DNA of 64,000 nt from Anaeramoeba flamelloides (GCA_027625915.1 JANTQA010000026.1:868001-932000); one strand, 5' to 3'; counted from the stretch's first letter, positions 36,401 to 48,223 are shown. Program-made: numbers and translations. Notes: generated from the sequence alone by a model not told the origin.

Positions 36401-37971
36401 CGGATTAAATGTTTGTGGAGACAATGTACCAATTCAAATCAACCTAATCGTCAAAAATCATAGAAAATACATTCTTTTGTATTGAATGTAATTTATTGAG
36501 AATTGTTTTTTTAATGTAAAAAAGTGTGATTATTTTTTTTTTTAATTTCATTGTCACGTTGCTTAACAAGGTATTCAAGTTCAAGTATCTCAAAATGTTG
36601 TTCTGAATTTTTCATTTAAAAAATTACTCGTAAAATGATTTTGTGATCATAATTGGGAGAATATTTGAAAGATCCTGACTTTACAATTCAAATGAAATTG
36701 AAACCAAAGTTTGTAATTCTAATTGGCAAATCCGATATGTGTTTCTTAAAAATCATTGAAAATTTTTTTTTTTTATTATTTTGACATCTTCGACTTTACA
36801 GTTTAAAAATATTTTTGAAGAGAATTACTTCTTTTCTTTTTTGAATGAATTCATTTTCAACATATTTTGTTTGAAAATGAAAAAAGAAAAAAAAAAAAAA
36901 AAAAGTTGGTAAAAATAAGCAAAAAGCAAGACTGTTTTCAAGACACTTTAAACAAACACGAATTTTTCAGGATTGTTCAATTTCAAAAAAATAACGTAAC
37001 TTTTGATTAAAAAACTTGAAAAGAATATTTTGGATTATTTATTTCATTTTTTTTTATAATTAGAGTTTGAATTCAATCTTTCTTTTTTTTTTTTTCAGTA
37101 AATATTATTACCAAAAAAAGATTGAAAGATTGAAATACATATAATAGGGATCTTTGGTTTTGGGTTCAACTTTGGTAAGTAATTGATCTTGTTTGGATTT
37201 TAATGGTTTAATAAAATAGTGAACACTTATTTTAAACTCTATTAAATGCTTTTCATCAGATCATTCAAAGCAAATATCAGATTACAAATAAATAATTGCA
37301 ATTTTGACAAACGGTAGACTTTATTTTAATATCTTTTTTTATCTTTAAATTTACTGTAAATTTTCCACTGGATTTTTGGACTTCTTTTTTGTGTTTCTAT
37401 TTATAAATATCCAAAAAGAACAAAATTTTTGAAATCAATCATCTAAACCAGCTTTATTTTCAATTTCAAATATAACTTTCTCCTTTTTTAAAAGAAGAAA
37501 TCTATCAATATTTGGTAAGATTTGGATCAAGTTTTTTTATTTCTTTTATTTTTTTTATTTTGGTTTTCAAAATTTACTCATTCTCTTTAAAAATTTTTAT
37601 CTTTTTTTTATTTTTATTTGTTACCTTGTTCTGTTTATTTAGAAATAGAACTTGTATGTTATTTTTATATTTTTTTGGGAATTTTCTTCCTTTTTGCTAT
37701 TCTTTCTGGAAAAACCAAATTCCTCAAAAATTGATATTTTGATTGTTTTTTTACTAAAATTTTTTGTTTTTTTTTCTCATAAATTCTAATTCTTTTCTTA
37801 ATCTTAATGTAATAAATTATCTTTATTTTTATAATTTTGATTTTTTTATAATTATTATTTCTCAATTATGTATATTTTTATTAAAATTTTAATTTTTAAT
37901 AAATAAAATAGAAAAGTAAAACTCTTTTTTTAAAAAAAAATAAAAATTACAAAAACAAAATAAATAAAAAA
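33425..37971. other. Intergenic stretch with one family U element
   Basis: Family U copy 2 lies at 34282-34952. At 35587-35893 a short inverted pair (TTATTTTGGCTTATT and AAATAAGCCAAAATC) may mark another ~300-bp element. Frames at 35165-35559, 36238-36432 and 37512-37742 show no recognisable domain. No gene is supported. Confidence 0.45.
34282..34952 (-). mobile_element. Family U element, copy 2 (~671 bp)
   Basis: Starts CAGTCAAAGGGGCCCAA and ends CTGCCCCTTTGGCTG, imperfect inverses. It is inverted relative to the copies at 1-320 and 54460-55131 and nearly the same length as the latter. No conserved frame. Confidence 0.75.
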
Positions 37972-38277
37972 TTAGGATTTTTTATTCTGATTTTTTATTT
38001 TCTTTTTGTTTTGGACTATGAAATATAGTCCCTCCTTCATTTCTAATATTTTGATTCGAGAATCTTCTGTAATGTATCTGATGTGGGCTGAGTGGTTCAT
38101 CTTCATTTGAGTAATTTTGAATCGTTTAATATTTTTTATCTTTGGAGATAAAAAATAGAGAGGAGAGAATGGTGGAAAAACGAACAATTCTCGTCTGTGA
38201 TGTCCTTAATTCTAGTAATGGAACTCCAGGTATTTGGAATACAAGGATCCTGATCAAAATTTAGACCTGGGGGGGTC
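37972..38277. other. Coding-looking island of uncertain strand
   Basis: Composition is less AT-rich than the surroundings and several frames look protein-like. On minus, 37972-38202 reads ...KRFKITQMKMNHSAHIRYIT... and an overlapping frame reads DQDPCIPNTWSSITRIKDI. On plus, an ATG near 38170 opens MVEKRTILVCDVLNSSNGTP followed by CAG|GTATTT, a good 5-prime splice site. I recognise no family. It may be one or two short exons of an unlisted gene next to the SPRY gene, or part of its 3-prime region. Confidence 0.3.
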
Positions 38278-38312
38278 GCGCGTGTATATGTGTATAAAAA
38301 AAAATCCATTAC

Positions 38313-39611
38313 TCAAATTATCGTTATTTGGTTTTCTCCTCCTTCTCCTTTTTGGCACCCTAATCCGGCAAAAAAATTTACTTTTTCGGGTAAATTTTCC
38401 CATCCTCCGAGATTTTTTTCATTAATTTTGAAAGATATTTTTTTTTGGTCCATATCAAGAAAAATTGTGAAAATGTCGTTTTTTTTTAAAATTATTTTTT
38501 TTGGGTAGTTTTTTTCGGTCCATTTTCCGTTTTCCTTTTCGAGTTGTTTTTGACAGCAATCCCACCTTGTTTGGAAAAAATATGTTCCTTCCCATTCGAA
38601 GTTTTTGATAAAATTTTCCCTATTTTCGGTTTTGATTACTCCTAAATTGATTTGGTTCCATTTATTTTTTGAATTTGGGAATTGGTCTATTTTTATTTTG
38701 ATTTCGTGTTTTCCGCTCGAATATATTTTTTTTCCACATATTCCCCCCCAAAAATCATTATCTGGATTCCAAGCTGTTTTATTTTTATTTTTTAATTTTA
38801 TTAGATTTCCTTCGTTCATTTCCGGATCAAATTCATCTTCTCCAGAGTCATCAGAATCCCACGAATCATCAGAATATTCTTCTCCAGAGCATTCTTCTAA
38901 AATTTCTTCTTTTTCTGCATCTTTTCGTTCTCCTTTCTTCTCTTTCTTTCCACTTTTCCTTTCTGTTTTTATTATTTCTTTGCCTCCCCGTATTAATTTG
39001 ATATGGTTTTTATCTTTTTTAAATTTTTTGATTGTGTTTATTTTTATTTTCTTTTTCGATATCCTTTTCTGTTTTTTTTCAGTGTCTTCCAAAATTGTCT
39101 CAATTTTGTTATTGATTATTATTTCAATTTTTTTAAATAAATTGAGATGATTTATTTTCGAATCTTGGATTTTTTTTATCAATAAATCTGAATCATTTTC
39201 AATTATTTTACAAATATTTTTAATTTTTTCTTTTAATTTTTTTTGATTTTCAAGTGATTTTTGTATTGTTTCCTTATTTTGATTTTCTTCATTTTGGATT
39301 TTATTTAAAATCATTTTTATCTTTTCATAAATTTCATTTGAGAAATCATTTAAACCTAATATTTCATGATTATTTTTCTTACAATTTGAATAACATTCAG
39401 AGCAAATTAATTTATTTTCATCTATGCAATATAAGGATAATTTTTTATTGTGTTTTCTACATCTATTAAAATTAGTTTCTTTTTCGAATAATATATTGAA
39501 TAATATATACAGATATATATAATAAATTAATTTAAGTAATAATATATAATAATATAAATAATAATAAATATTTGAATAAGTTTTTGTGATATAATTTGGT
39601 TTATTTTTCAT
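38313..39611 (-). CDS. B-box / coiled-coil / SPRY (TRIM-like) protein without RING
   Basis: The frame runs to TGA at 38313. Residues ~51-82 form a B-box zinc finger (C-x2-H-x7-C-x7-C-x2-C...H). A coiled coil follows (~88-190), then a basic and an acidic Ser/Asp/Glu linker (~190-270). The C-terminal SPRY-like domain runs from about 280 to 432 (FWGGICGKKIYSSGKHEIKI, NLGVIKT, ILDMDQ-type strand, FFAGLGCQKG). TRIM-like proteins of this kind often act in ubiquitin signalling or as scaffolds, but no RING is seen, so ligase activity is not claimed. The N-terminal ~45 residues are Tyr/Leu/Ile-rich and probably intron. A good 3-prime splice site (CTAATTTTAATAG, after 39463) sits just before the first zinc Cys, so a true first exon may lie upstream. 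Confidence 0.75.
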   Translation of the reverse strand: MKNKPNYITKTYSNIYYYLYYYILLLKLIYYIYLYILFNILFEKETNFNRCRKHNKKLSLYCIDENKLICSECYSNCKKNNHEILGLNDFSNEIYEKIKMILNKIQNEENQNKETIQKSLENQKKLKEKIKNICKIIENDSDLLIKKIQDSKINHLNLFKKIEIIINNKIETILEDTEKKQKRISKKKIKINTIKKFKKDKNHIKLIRGGKEIIKTERKSGKKEKKGERKDAEKEEILEECSGEEYSDDSWDSDDSGEDEFDPEMNEGNLIKLKNKNKTAWNPDNDFWGGICGKKIYSSGKHEIKIKIDQFPNSKNKWNQINLGVIKTENRENFIKNFEWEGTYFFQTRWDCCQKQLEKENGKWTEKNYPKKIILKKNDIFTIFLDMDQKKISFKINEKNLGGWENLPEKVNFFAGLGCQKGEGGENQITII

Positions 39612-40199
39612 AAAATTCTAGGTTTATTTTATAATTTCAAATTTTTTGTTAAAAATAACACTTATTGTTTATATCAAATAAGAAAAAAAATTACCAAAGA
39701 TTTTTTGTTTTGATTGTTCAAAGAAATTAAATTAAATTTCACAAAAAAATATTCACAAATAAAAAATAAAATAAAAATTGTTTTTTTTTTAAACAATTTT
39801 ACTTTCCACAAACCAATAGATTTTACCCACTTTCATTTGTTGTTCAATTTTGTGAAATTTTGTTAATAATTCAGAATTATTTGTCAATATTTTGTGAAAT
39901 TGATTGTAAAAAATAAAAATTTGATATTGTTTCAAACAAAATATTAACCCATCACATTTTTCTTGAAATTTTGGTTCCAAAAATTCACAAATTAATTATT
40001 CTGTGAAATCATATTTTTTAAAATGTTCATGTTTTTTTGGAACCAATTGTTTAAATATAGTTCTCAAAATAAATGATATTATTGATCCGATCAAAAATAA
40101 AGATTTATTTTCAAGGTACTGGCATTATATCACCGGAAATAACAAAAAAATTGGTTTTTGTTTTTTAATTTTTCCATTATGGGGTGAGTACTAAAAGTT

Positions 40200-40870
40200 C
40201 TCCTTCTTGTTGTTAGATTTCCAGAATTTTTATGAATTTCAAAAAATCAAAGATTTAGCTCTATTCTTTTGAATTCTGAAAAAGTGTTGTTCAGTTTTTT
40301 AAAATTTTTGAAATTATTGTAAAATTTCAAAAATGTTCAAAAACAGACGTTAGCTTTTTTAAAGTTTTCTATTTATTTAGAAAATCTATTGATTTTCGTG
40401 AGTTTTCTATTTATTTGGAAAATCAACACATTTTCGTGAGGTTTTTTTTGAGTTTTCTATCTATTTGGAAAAAAACCTCGAACACTTCACAAATAAAATA
40501 GAAAACCTCAAAAAAAACCTTGAACACTTAACAGAGAAATACAAAAAAACTCAAAAAAACGCCGTTAGCTTTTTCCGAATTTTTAAGAATTGAGTAAAAT
40601 CTTTGATTTTCTGAAATTATTTTGAGTTCTGGATAAATAGTCATTAGGTTTTGTTAATTCCAGAAATAAAAAGACAATTTCAAAAATTTTCTAATAATTT
40701 CTGAATATTTTAAAAAATCACTGTTAGGTTTTCCAGAATTTTTAAGAATCGAGTTAAATCTTTGATTATACTCTATCCTTTTGAATTCTGGAAAACCGCC
40801 GTTAGGTTTTTTTTACTTTTTGGAATGTATTGAAAATTTATTTAATTTTCAATTCATTTCAAAAATTAAA
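40200..40870 (+). repeat. Decayed local repeat block
   Basis: A degenerate unit built on GTTAGxTTTTCCxGAATTTTTAAGAATxGAGTxAAATCTTTGATT recurs near 40216, 40561 and 40725, with another relative near 48263. A second motif, GTTTTCTATTTATTTGGAAAA, recurs three times between 40368 and 40470 and once inverted near 40495. No coding frame. Confidence 0.55.
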
Positions 40871-40880
40871 AAAAAAAGCT

Positions 40881-40920
40881 AGGCACTCTACGGCACTCTA
40901 CATCACTCTACATCGCTTCC
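40881..40920 (+). repeat. Short 10-bp tandem repeat
   Basis: Three to four units of period 10: AGGCACTCTA, CGGCACTCTA, CATCACTCTA, CATCGCTTCC. It opens a ~390-bp less AT-rich island (to about 41275) that holds no open frame or RNA fold I can name, although 41193-41235 can form a hairpin (TATAATATGG...CCATATTGTA). Confidence 0.6.
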
Positions 40921-42401
40921 AGTAACCCCATGATTTGAATTAGAGATATTGTTAAACCAAATGAGAGTGCAATTCTGGTAAATTCTCTCAAGAATCGTAT
41001 CCACCTCTATAAATTCCCAAGTATTTTGTTCCAATTATTTATTCAATCCCATTTTTATTCTCGTCAAAAAGTATTTTAAATCAACCAAACGATTTCTTCA
41101 ACGAATTAGTGGTTCCATGAATCATAAGCCCCATTTTAAATTAAAATATCAATTGCTGGTTATTTGAGAAAATGGTAATCAATCGGATTATAATATGGTT
41201 CAGAGGAATATAGCTCCTATCCCCATATTGTAAGATGAGTACTTTACCCCTTGTCCATTATCGTTTTTCTAAAAAATTGATTTTTCATTTTCAACAGCAA
41301 AATTTCGTTTTTCAAATTTTTTTGTGAATGATTTATGAAAGTGTTAATAAAAATATGAAAATGCTGTGTAGGTTTTCTCACAAATAATTCTTTGTCAAAA
41401 ATTCAAACTGGTCTCTTTTTTTAATTATAATTAGAAAATAAACCATTATTTATTGAAAATAATTTCACTAAAATTGAAATTTTATTTCATTGAAAATTAA
41501 AGTATATTGAAAATGAGATGAAAAATATTTTTTCATCAAAAATAAAATAATGGAATTACAAAAATAATTTAACAAAAAATTAAAATTAATAATAAAATTT
41601 TAATCATTTATTTTGAAGATCATTAATCGACATCAAATCATATTCTTGGAACGAAATGTATCTTTATTTGTGAGAAATATTTTCAATTGATAGAAATAAT
41701 TTCTATTTTTGAAAATCATTTCATGGTATGGGAGTGAAAATGGAAATAAAAATATTTCTAAATTCTTATTTTTTGTGTTTTTTATTAAATTCATTTAGTC
41801 CAAAAATTTCTCAATTTCGGAACGAATTAAGATTTAGTTTTAACTTCAGTCAAACTCTTATTGAAGAACAACCTTTTGAGATCAAAATTTCTGAATTATT
41901 AAGAGAGTATATAATTGATTTATTTGCAAGTCTCACATAAATTTAAACAGTAAGATCAGTTTTGAAAAAAATATAAAAAATGAAAATCTTTTGGTTTTTT
42001 CAAAATTCAGGATCTTGGGAAATGATCGTTTGAAGTTTAACCAAAATTTTATTTTAGTTTTATAAAAAATATTTTAAAACAAATTTATAAATGAATATCA
42101 TCTGTAAAAATTTTCCAAGTTGGGTTTTTTCATTCTTTGGAGAGGTTCAAAATATTTATAATGTTAATTTCCTAAATTTTTAACAAGGAAAATTGCAAAT
42201 TTAAAAAGATATTCCATTTCAGATTGAAATAAACATATTGAAATCCATAAATAAATTAAAAGTTCTGAAAATAAAATTCAATCATTGTATTTCAAATTTT
42301 AACAAGATTTTAAATCAATTTGATTTTGTATAATAGTATTTAATATCTTTATTTCAATATATTTAATTCATTGGAATATAAAATTAACACTGAAATATCA
42401 T

Positions 42402-43099
42402 TTAAGGGTCTAATCATTATGGTGAATTTTTTTTCTGAAATGGAAAAAAACTTTTTAGTAATTTTTACGAGGACCTAACACCAATCAAAAACCAACCAAC
42501 CTATGATGTATGATCGTGCTCCAAAAACCAACAACTAAAGATGAGGGCATTTTTAGAAAAAAGCGCCAAAGAGCTACACTCAATTTTCAATTAGAATGGT
42601 TGTCAATTACAATTTTGAAAACATCTATGTCTGTTTTGAAGTTTCGCTCTTTGGCGCTTTTTGAGATCTCGGTGATTTTTTATTTCTTTTTTTTCATTTT
42701 TCAAATAAGTTATTTTTATCGCAAGAATATTACATAATCCTTACTTGGTTAAATTTAGACTGTTACAAAATAACCACAAAACTGATTAAATCGAATTAAA
42801 TCGATTTCGAACTTCAAGAAAACAATTTGTTTTAAATTAAAGAAATTTAACCATTTGGAAATAGAAAATGAGAAAAGATGAATTTTTTTTTTATAAATTT
42901 TGATTTTTTGAAATTGAGATCTCTTTTAAACTTATTTTTATTTGTTGATTTTTTTTTCAAAGAGGATACAATGAAATTCTTTTTTTTTGTTATTTGAATT
43001 TTGTCAACCAAAAGAAGGGTTATTCTACAATACCCCTTTTAGGTTTCAGGTCACCCCTTGAGTATGGAGTAAATTCAAGGTGAATGACTAGACCCTTAA
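42402..43099 (+). mobile_element. Family X element, copy 3 (~698 bp)
   Basis: Starts TTAAGGGTCTAATCATTATG and ends GACTAGACCCTTAA. This copy keeps a perfect internal inverted pair, AAAAGCGCCAAAGAGC at 42559-42574 and GCTCTTTGGCGCTTTT at 42646-42661. About 45 bp left of the TTAA are also shared with copy 1 (TTGGAATATAAAATTAACA). Confidence 0.78.
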
Positions 43100-43151
43100 A
43101 GCCATGATTCTGCAATATTTTGAAATTGTTGAAATACAATGAAATAAATGG

Positions 43152-43777
43152 GCGATTTTCGTTGTGATCACCACAAGAATAGCACAATCAATATAAAATA
43201 ATTCCATGACTTTTTTAGACTCCCATCCTTGATAGTTCTGATCCTTTCAAGATTCAGATCCTATTTCATCATTTTTCAAATTTCAAATACTTGATCAAAG
43301 TTTGTCAAAATCCCAAAATGGGTAAAATTTTCAAATGATTTTTAAAAAGATACAGATGGTTTGGAAAAGTGAGTTCCAAAAATTTTCTCAAGTGTTGTCT
43401 GAACTGTTGAAAACGTTTGAATTTGGCCGTTTTAAGGCACACTTCTAAAAATTCGAGTACACACTTTTTCATCACTGCTGTAGCATTTGCAATTGTTTGA
43501 AATGTTTTACAGTTCTTAAAATTTAAAAATATTTTTACAATTTTAAAAACTTGACACTGTTTTTCAGAAAAGTCAAAAGACAAAAAGTGGATTACATTGT
43601 GAAAGTTTTGAAAAGATTTAATTGTAAACACTTTGAAATTGAAAGTTATTGGATTTTGATTTTTTTAATTATATTTTTAAATTTGAGAATAATTTGATAA
43701 AAATAAAGTTTTATGGATTAAAAAAAGCCACTATAATTTTTGTGCATTTCTTGTTGTCATATCACAACGAAAATCGC
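43152..43777. mobile_element. Element S (~626 bp, 17-bp perfect TIR)
   Basis: GCGATTTTCGTTGTGAT at the left and its exact inverse ATCACAACGAAAATCGC at the right. The enclosed sequence is less AT-rich than its flanks and includes a 108-codon minus frame (43305-43631) with no domain I recognise. A related left-end sequence recurs at 44050-44110, so at least one more damaged copy may exist. Confidence 0.55.
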
Positions 43778-44843
43778 ACTCTTAAAAATATATATTTCAT
43801 TGTTGTATTTAACAGACTAAAATAAAATATGATTCTACAATCTATTTCAATATTTTAAATACAACAATGAGAAAGTTTTATTTTTAGATCATTTCAATTT
43901 ATGTTTGGATTTCAAACTATTATTGTTTGTTTCTTGGATTTAATTCAATTTTTTTTTGTTGAATAGTATTAAATAGCTTTATTTCAATTAAGTTAATTCC
44001 TTGCAAGACAAAATAATACTGGAATACCATTTAAATAACTTAGATTCTGAAATCTTTTGAAATTGTTGAAATAAAATGAAATAAATGAGTGATTTTTGTT
44101 GAGATGGTAAGAGTTTTCTTCATTTTTTCAAAAATTTTTATGTAAAAACTTTTTTGTTATCAATTTTAAAATTGATAATATTTTCCTAATCAGACTTTGG
44201 ACTGTATTGTAAATAAATATTAAAACCTCTTGAAGTAAAATTAAAGTGTTATAAATTTCAAGAGTTTAAAATTGAAAAAAAAAATTAAAAAAAAATGTTT
44301 GAAAATGTTGTTTTGGGTAAATTTTTTTGAACAATTTTTCTCTCTTTGAGTATAATCTATTCTCAAAACGAAATTGGTGAGTTAAGGTTATTACCAAATA
44401 CCCATCATGGAGATGTGGTCTTGAAAGGTCTATTCATTTCTTCAAATGTTATTTTTTACAATGGTTTATCAATTTTCTATTTCTCTTTTTTTTTTTTTTT
44501 CAATCTTTTATCTTTTTCATTTTTTGAAGAATTCTCTTTTTGATTTTTTCTATTCTCAATTCTTTCTTATCTTTTGAAGAATTGAAAATAAAAAATTAAA
44601 AAATTAAAAAATTTTAGATCTTGAAAAGATCCTCAACTCAAATTACCTTTACTTGTTGAATTGAAAAAGTTTTGAATTCAAAGTAATCATTTTTTTCCGG
44701 GAAAGGGATTATTTATTTCAAAATCAAAAAACAACAACGAAAAAATAATAAAAAAACAAAAAAAAAAAAAAATAATTAGTAACCAGAGACAAAGATGTAC
44801 TTTTTGAGACAAGTCGAAAAAAAAACGAAACAAGAAGGTTTAA

Positions 44844-45367
44844 TTAAAAAATAAGATCAAAAATTAAAATTACAGTTGCTTAAAAAAAAAATGAAATAAA
44901 ATTTGAAAAAAAAACGACGAAAAAATAAAAAACAAATAAAAATTGAAAAATTTACTTTTGACTAATTCATTGTAAGGAGCTTTGAAAAGATGCTTCTTGT
45001 GTTTTTTTAAAGCAGAAAATTTGTGTATTTGTTCTTCGCATTTAGCACAATAATAAACTTCACATTTGGTGCAATAGAATTGAGATTGTTTTTTATGGCA
45101 ATTTTCACATTTTGGAATTTGTTTTTCAACAGGTTGGGGAATTTGTGAAAGCTTGGTGATTTTTTTTTCTTTTTTTGAATGTTTCTTGTTCTTGTTCTTT
45201 TTCTGTTTATAGTTGTTTTTCTTGTTCTTGTTCTTGATTTTTTTTTCTTTTTTTAAATGTTTCTTCTTGTTCTTGTTCTTCTTCTTTTGTTTGTATTTAT
45301 TTTTCTTATAAGCTTTTTGTTTATGTTTACTTCTTTTCTTTTTTTGATGGCCTTTGGAATTGTTCAT
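44844..45367 (-). CDS. Lys-rich B-box zinc-finger protein
   Basis: ATG at 45367. Residues 1-85 are almost entirely Lys, Asn and Glu. Residues 87-126 form one B-box (C87, C90, C99, C102, C107, C110, H115, H123/H126). The frame then reads PYNELVK and meets AAAA|GTAAAT, a good 5-prime splice site after 44956. A 77-nt intron to TTTTTTTAAG would join in phase to a short last exon ending at TAA 44844. Unspliced, the frame continues to 44870 as a Phe-rich tail, which is less likely. The B-box suggests a protein-protein contact role, perhaps in ubiquitin signalling; no RING or SPRY is present. The real gene end is tentative. Confidence 0.6.
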
Positions 45368-47320
45368 TAAATTAGGTGTTTATTTTTTCTCGTTGTTTAA
45401 TTTTTATAAAAAATTAGAATAAAATTAAAAAAAATGATTTTATTTTGTTTTTGATCCATTGAGTAAAACCTTAGAAAATGAAAAAAAAGCACACAATAAA
45501 TCCAATAATTGTGAAACTTAAAAAAAACTGAAAACGAAAATTAATATCAATTTATAAAAGAGAAAATAAATCGTTAAAGACCAAATGGAGGATTCAACAC
45601 AATAACAAGGATTTTTATTAGTATCTTTGGGCATGAGTTTAACTTTGATTGTTGCTTTTTATTCAAAACATTTGATTAAAAATTTAACTTGTTTTGAGAA
45701 TCTTCAAAGAAAATAATTAACCACAAAAACAAAAGAAGATTTAAATTGTTTTAGTTGATTTGATTGATGACACTGGATTCGATTTTTCAATAAAGGTGAT
45801 TTCTTTATTCTTTTAAAATGATTTTTTATTTATTTGAAAGTTTTTGGAATCAATAAAAAACAAAATTTTTTTATTTAAGGGATCAGTTTCTCGAAAAAAA
45901 CAAGACAAAATTTCACTATATTTTATTGATGATATACTCTACCTCCAAATTTTGTCAATGCCAAGTACCCAATTATTCTGATTGAGTAAGAAACCCAACA
46001 AAAAAAAACATTAAAGATCAAATTTTTTAATCCATTTTTTATGAACTTGAAAACCTTTAAATTCATTGGGTTTCTTACATTATAAAAAGTTTTTACCTAT
46101 TTGATTACCATTTCCATCATTATTATAAAATATCAAGTCTTTATTACCAGGAATATTAATCTAAAGAGTATTTTTCAATTATTAAGTTAATTCTTTTGGT
46201 GAACTGAAACATTTTTTTGATACAACCAATTGAAAGATAACTATATTGATTTATGAAGAGGAGTTATAATTATTAAACTTTTAAAGTCCTTTACAAATTA
46301 TCCTTTGAAATTGTGTTTTTGTAAAAAAGATGAAATTTGATTTTTTAAATAAAATTTTATTGTAGATATTTGTGAATTTAATAATTTGATCCTTCTAAAT
46401 ACAAAATCAATTTTCATCTAAAAAAAAAAATGATTTAAATTGTTAAAATAATACTTTTGAATAAGACTTAACAATATTTTTAATAAAAAAAATTCAAAAT
46501 TGAAAATTCTTTTATAATTTTAATTGTTTTTTGAAAACCTAAAATAAACTTTTTTTAAACTTTAGATATAATATAAATCCTTGACTTAATAGATCTAAAT
46601 TTCATTGATAAACTATTGTTAAACTTCAATCATATTTTCATTTGTTTAATCGCCTATATCGCATTAATTCAATTAGACTGGGATTTAAATAGAAAGATTA
46701 AATAATAATAAAGAATAACAAAATAAAAAATTTTCAATCAAAATCAATAATTTCAATCAAAAAACTAAAAATATGAAATACAAGTTTCAAAATTAACTGA
46801 ATTGTTAATAAAAATAATAGGTTACTGTTTTTGGTTTTATCTTGAAAATATTGGAATTTTGGATTTCAAATAATTGAATCAAATTTATAAATTGAATAAA
46901 TGAGGTTAACTCATCTATTTTCTAGAATCCAAAATTCAAATTACAAAGATTCAAAAAATTATGGATCTTTAAAAAGTTTCAATTATTTTTATAAAATACT
47001 ACTCCCTTAACAGATTTTTTTACTGTTTATATTTTTTTTTTCTAAAAACTATTTCAAAATCTACACTAAATATAATTCCCAAGTTACAGATTTGTTGTCA
47101 AGGATTGAGTATTAAATAACTCTTTAACTGTTAAAGAGTGAATTTTGAATTGATTAAATTTTTAAATAATAATTTGAAGATGGAGAAATAGATTCATTAG
47201 AAGTATCTAAAACTAAGTTGAATTGACTAAAATACAGCTGAAATAAAGGTGTAGGGTACCCAAAATATTGAATTCCCAAAAATTACAAGATAAACTAAAA
47301 AAAATATAAGAATGTTTTTT

Positions 47321-47520
47321 TACAGTTAGTGCAACTTTTAAGACACAGAATTTCAACAGAATTTAATGCATACAAAAAAAACCTCAAATTAAAGCATATA
47401 ATTTGGAATTTTTTTTAACAAATTATTTTACTAGAATTTGAATTTTGTACGTTGATTTGGAATTTTTTTGTGCTGTAAATTTCATTGAAAGTTTGTGTTT
47501 GAAAAGTGGAACTGACTGTA
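47321..47520. mobile_element. TACAGTC palindromic MITE, copy 6
   Basis: 200 bp, starting TACAGTTAGTGCAACTTTTA and ending GTGGAACTGACTGTA. Internal AAGGCACA motifs are partly decayed. Confidence 0.8.
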
Positions 47521-47705
47521 TTTTCTTTTTTTTATTATAGGAAGATGACAAGGTTTTTGTGTGGTTTATATCCTTTTACAGCCATTATGTTTTTTCTTAT
47601 TTTTTTCAAAATTAAAATAAAATATTTTCAATTTTCCTTTTTATTTCTGAAATTAAAAAAATAAACAATTGTTATTTTTTGGGGGCTTTTCTGTTTATTT
47701 GTGAA

Positions 47706-48223
47706 GTTTTCTAGTTTTTTTTTTACTTTTTGAAATAGAACATATTCTATTGGTTTAATTCATTATTCTTCTCAAAATATATTTCAATTTGTAAATCTGA
47801 TTATTTTTTCTAATTAAATTTTTGTTTTTTTTTGAAAGTCATTTTTTCTTGTCATTTTTTCTAATATAAATTTGAAATTAAAAAAAAAAATTTGAAAATC
47901 CAAATTATCATTAAGAAAATTGAGTATTTGTATTTGCTTTTGAAATGAATCAACTTAAAATTAAAAAAATCTTATTGTCCAAATTTTTAATTTCCTAAAG
48001 AGATTGATTAATTTGTTAAAGGAAGTTCTAATGAAAATTTCTTAAAATTTTGAAATAAGATTATTTTTTTTTTTTTTGAAAATTATAGTTTGTTCAGATA
48101 TTTCTTTTATGAATCTCAACTTTAATCTGAAGTTTATTATTTCTCTTATTTCTAATCAATCAGAAAATGGTTGATTCTGTAAAAAAAAGTGAATTTTTCA
48201 ATTTTGGAATGGTACTTTTGAGT
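47706..48223. repeat. Family U-prime element, copy 2, left end lost
   Basis: The body matches 7900-8573, for example TTTAATTCATTATTCTTCTCA against TTTAATTCATTACTCTTATCA, and the right end is GGTACTTTTGAGTAA. The left CAGTCAAAG tip is not recognisable. Confidence 0.55.

Larger units (their letters stand above)
39612..44843. other. Intergenic stretch with repeats and weak candidate exons
   Basis: Contains the decayed repeat block at 40200-40870, the 10-bp tandem at 40881-40920, family X copy 3 (42402-43099) and element S (43152-43777). Weak candidate exons are minus 39980 to ~39830 (MEPKFQEKCDGLIFCLKQY..., ending at G|GTAAAA, but out of phase with the SPRY gene) and plus 41728-41940 (...NELRFSFNFSQTLIEEQPFE...). 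Neither has a recognisable domain. Confidence 0.4.

Noticed and set aside
39789-39980. First exon of the B-box/SPRY gene
   Set aside because: It has a good donor (G|GTAAAA), but the join to the acceptor at 39463 is out of phase and the peptide shows no RING or zinc ligands.
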